From Ascidiaceihabitans sp. (GTDB taxonomy: Bacteria; Pseudomonadota; Alphaproteobacteria; Rhodobacterales; Rhodobacteraceae): DNA of 14,410 nt. This document shows positions 14,206 to 14,410 of the stretch, piece by piece. The notes beneath the pieces were generated by a model that worked only from the letters and a program-made list of their open reading frames with translations, was not told the DNA's origin and ran no database searches. Position 1 is the stretch's first letter, and each line of letters begins with the position of its first letter. Location of the stretch: contig JALZUL010000077.1 in NCBI GenBank assembly GCA_023301665.1, forward strand, positions 1 to 14,410, in the 5' to 3' direction. Both the position numbers and the translations under genes were made by a program.

Positions 14206-14410
14206 GTGTTTCACGTGAAACATTTTGACGTACTGGTTATTGGCGGTGGGCACGCAGGAACCGAGGCTGCTCATGCTGCTGCACGTATCGGCGCCCAGAC
14301 GGCTTTGGTTACGATGTCTCGTGATGGTATTGGCGTGATGTCCTGTAACCCAGCTATTGGCGGCTTGGGTAAAGGACATCTTGTTCGCGAAATCGACGCC
14401 TTAGACGGTG
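14206..14410 (+). CDS. mnmG: MnmG (GidA), tRNA modification FAD enzyme (3' truncated)
   Basis: MnmG is the FAD- and NADH-dependent partner of MnmE in the cmnm5 modification of tRNA U34. Only the first 68 residues are in the window. They begin FDVLVIGGGHAGTEAAHAAAR, the dinucleotide-binding motif, and reach MSCNPAIGGLGKGHLVREIDALDG, the family signature. The start is not certain: a GTG at 14206 gives the MFHVKH opening that I recall for related bacteria and lies against parS, while a GTG at 14215 has GGAG (14203-14206) at the ideal distance and would shorten the protein by three residues. The gene starts four bases after mnmE, or nine more with the second start, and extends past the window's end. 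Identity is certain; start codon is not. Confidence 0.92.
   Translation, partial: MFHVKHFDVLVIGGGHAGTEAAHAAARIGAQTALVTMSRDGIGVMSCNPAIGGLGKGHLVREIDALDG
14207..14222. promoter_or_regulatory. parS: parS, ParB centromere site
   Basis: TGTTTCACGTGAAACA is a perfect 16-base palindrome and matches the widely conserved chromosomal parS element bound by ParB (Spo0J). It lies at the start of mnmG, encoding the FHVKH residues there. I see no second copy in the window. ParB loaded here would spread and be moved by ParA to segregate the origin, 3.4 kb away. The sequence match is direct; binding is established knowledge of the family. Confidence 0.93.

Overview
The window reads as an alphaproteobacterial chromosome, most likely a moderate-GC marine member of the Rhodobacterales (Roseobacter group). 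The basis is gene content and order, the character of the Rho, HslU and AroE proteins, and an MnmG reading frame that opens with the codons for FHVKH, which contain a parS site. No search could be run, so the genus is not assigned. Almost all of the window is core chromosome; I see no insertion sequence, prophage, CRISPR array, tRNA or rRNA.

Left part (1-4485, mostly + strand): the 3' end of hslV (protease subunit of HslVU), a small exported DM13-domain protein on the - strand, hslU (the unfoldase), a lipoprotein alpha/beta hydrolase and an MFS transporter. hslV and hslU, normally adjacent, are separated here by the opposing DM13 gene.

Middle part: a - strand envelope cluster of timA-like, mltA and smr (6769 down to 4482), then + strand fxsA and secB (6858-7906), which converge on the - strand operon maf-aroE-coaE-dnaQ (10605 down to 7910). 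Genes of that operon overlap by 4, 1 and 8 bases, and a strong hairpin lies at the secB/dnaQ junction.

Right part: a gene-free, AT-rich stretch (10606-11003) carries two perfect TTATCCACA DnaA boxes, three near-perfect ones, a pair of boxes in inverted arrangement, a 12-bp inverted repeat around an AT-rich core, and a 20-base pyrimidine run. It separates the leftward maf operon from rightward hemJ, rho, mnmE and mnmG. A perfect palindromic parS (TGTTTCACGTGAAACA, 14207-14222) lies about 3.4 kb away at the start of mnmG. Together these mark 10606-11003 as the chromosomal replication origin, oriC, with a ParB loading site beside it. This is the most important content of the window.

The genes are linked by position as much as by pathway. 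Replication fidelity (dnaQ), cofactor and aromatic precursor synthesis (coaE, aroE), heme synthesis (hemJ), transcription termination (rho) and tRNA wobble modification (mnmE/mnmG) all lie next to the origin and mostly point away from it. The likely maf-operon promoter overlaps DnaA boxes, suggesting DnaA might regulate the operon that ends in dnaQ. I found established families and a well-marked origin, not a clearly new multi-gene system.
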